Shown here: positions 52,958-53,121 of the stretch, in pieces
Numbering within the stretch: the stretch's first letter is position 1
Layout of the letters: every line of letters starts with the position of its first letter
Assembly (NCBI RefSeq): GCF_013215705.1
Contig: NZ_JABSQR010000037.1
Location: forward strand, 1 to 53,121
Source of the DNA: Moritella sp.
GTDB lineage: Bacteria; Pseudomonadota; Gammaproteobacteria; Enterobacterales; Moritellaceae
Length of the DNA: 53,121 nt
Direction of reading: 5' to 3'
Notes under the pieces: generated by a model
What the model saw: only the letters and a program-made list of their open reading frames with translations
Told to the model about the DNA's origin: nothing
Databases searched by the model: none
Position numbers and translations under genes: made by a program

Positions 52958-53121
52958 ATGTCTATATACAAAAATGATATTGATTCAGTTGCTACGCTAA
53001 AAGCGGAACAAGGTTCTAAATGGGCAGCGATCAATCCAGAATACGCAGCGCGTATGCGTACTCAAAACCGTTTCAAAACAGGTCTTGAAGTGGCACAGTT
53101 TACTGCTGATATCATGCGTGC
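52958..53121 (+). CDS. aceA: Isocitrate lyase AceA, N-terminal part (cut by the window end)
   Basis: Isocitrate lyase splits isocitrate to succinate and glyoxylate, the first step of the shunt. Only the first 54 codons are present. The start ATG 52958 has AAGGG 7 bases upstream. The sequence MSIYKNDIDSVATLKAEQGS is followed by KWAAINPEYAARMRTQNRFK and TGLEVAQFTADIMR. This matches the longer isocitrate lyase group of Pseudomonas and Colwellia (about 530 residues), not the 434-residue E. coli enzyme. Assignment to that group rests on these residues and on the position after aceB. Confidence 0.85.
   Translation, partial: MSIYKNDIDSVATLKAEQGSKWAAINPEYAARMRTQNRFKTGLEVAQFTADIMR

Overview
This window is a block of chromosomal core genome from a marine gammaproteobacterium. 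The gene order secG, tRNA-Leu, tRNA-fMet, rimP, nusA, infB, rbfA, truB, rpsO, pnp, nlpI is the one known from Escherichia coli. The PstC and PstA types, the UbiT/U/V set, a TyrZ-like tyrosyl-tRNA synthetase, the moderately AT-rich DNA and the intergenic repeats point to the Vibrionales/Alteromonadales side. A Moritella-like psychrophile is my best guess, and that name is inference only. I see no prophage, transposase gene, CRISPR array or integron.

Layout. 1-5.3 kb: tmRNA (ssrA) with its partner smpB, ratA-rnfH, bamE, SOS-controlled recN, and nadK. 5.4-11 kb: heat-shock grpE, anmK and an M23 endopeptidase (cell-wall recycling), tyrS, and a TRIC-type membrane protein. 11-12.1 kb: a gene-poor stretch with palindromic repeats and a probable 27-residue membrane peptide gene. 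12-19 kb: greA, yhbY, rlmE-ftsH, folP-glmM, secG and leuU. 19.3-29.6 kb: the metY-rimP-nusA-infB-rbfA-truB-rpsO-pnp-nlpI translation and RNA-decay block. 29.6-35.5 kb: oxygen-independent hydroxylation genes, with three U32-family Fe-S proteins (ubiV, ubiU, trhP), ubiT, the ferredoxin yfhL, a flavodoxin-like protein and a RimJ-type acetyltransferase. 35.7-49.9 kb: a phosphate region with a Na+/Pi cotransporter, phoBR, pstS, then pstCAB-phoU. Between pstS and pstC lie a nitrate/nitrite transporter and an antisense gcvR. 50-53.1 kb: a monoacylglycerol-lipase-like hydrolase, then aceB and the start of aceA (glyoxylate shunt), which is cut by the window end.

Regulation that can be read in the DNA. 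There is a sigma-32 promoter before grpE and a LexA box before recN. Four candidate Pho boxes (nptA, phoB, pstS, pstC) each lie 10 bases from a -10 hexamer. A sigma-54 promoter with an NtrC-like upstream site precedes the nitrate transporter. A class II FNR promoter appears to precede trhP-yfhL. Intrinsic terminators are abundant and often shared by convergent genes.

Most of the window is ordinary housekeeping DNA. The places most worth a second look are the U32 hydroxylase neighbourhood, the Pho regulon architecture (triplicated pstS leader repeat, giant PstC/PstA), the nitrogen-controlled transporter inside the phosphate locus, the small peptide gene at 11.5 kb and the dispersed palindromic repeats. 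All sites were found by eye, and no alignment or search was run.
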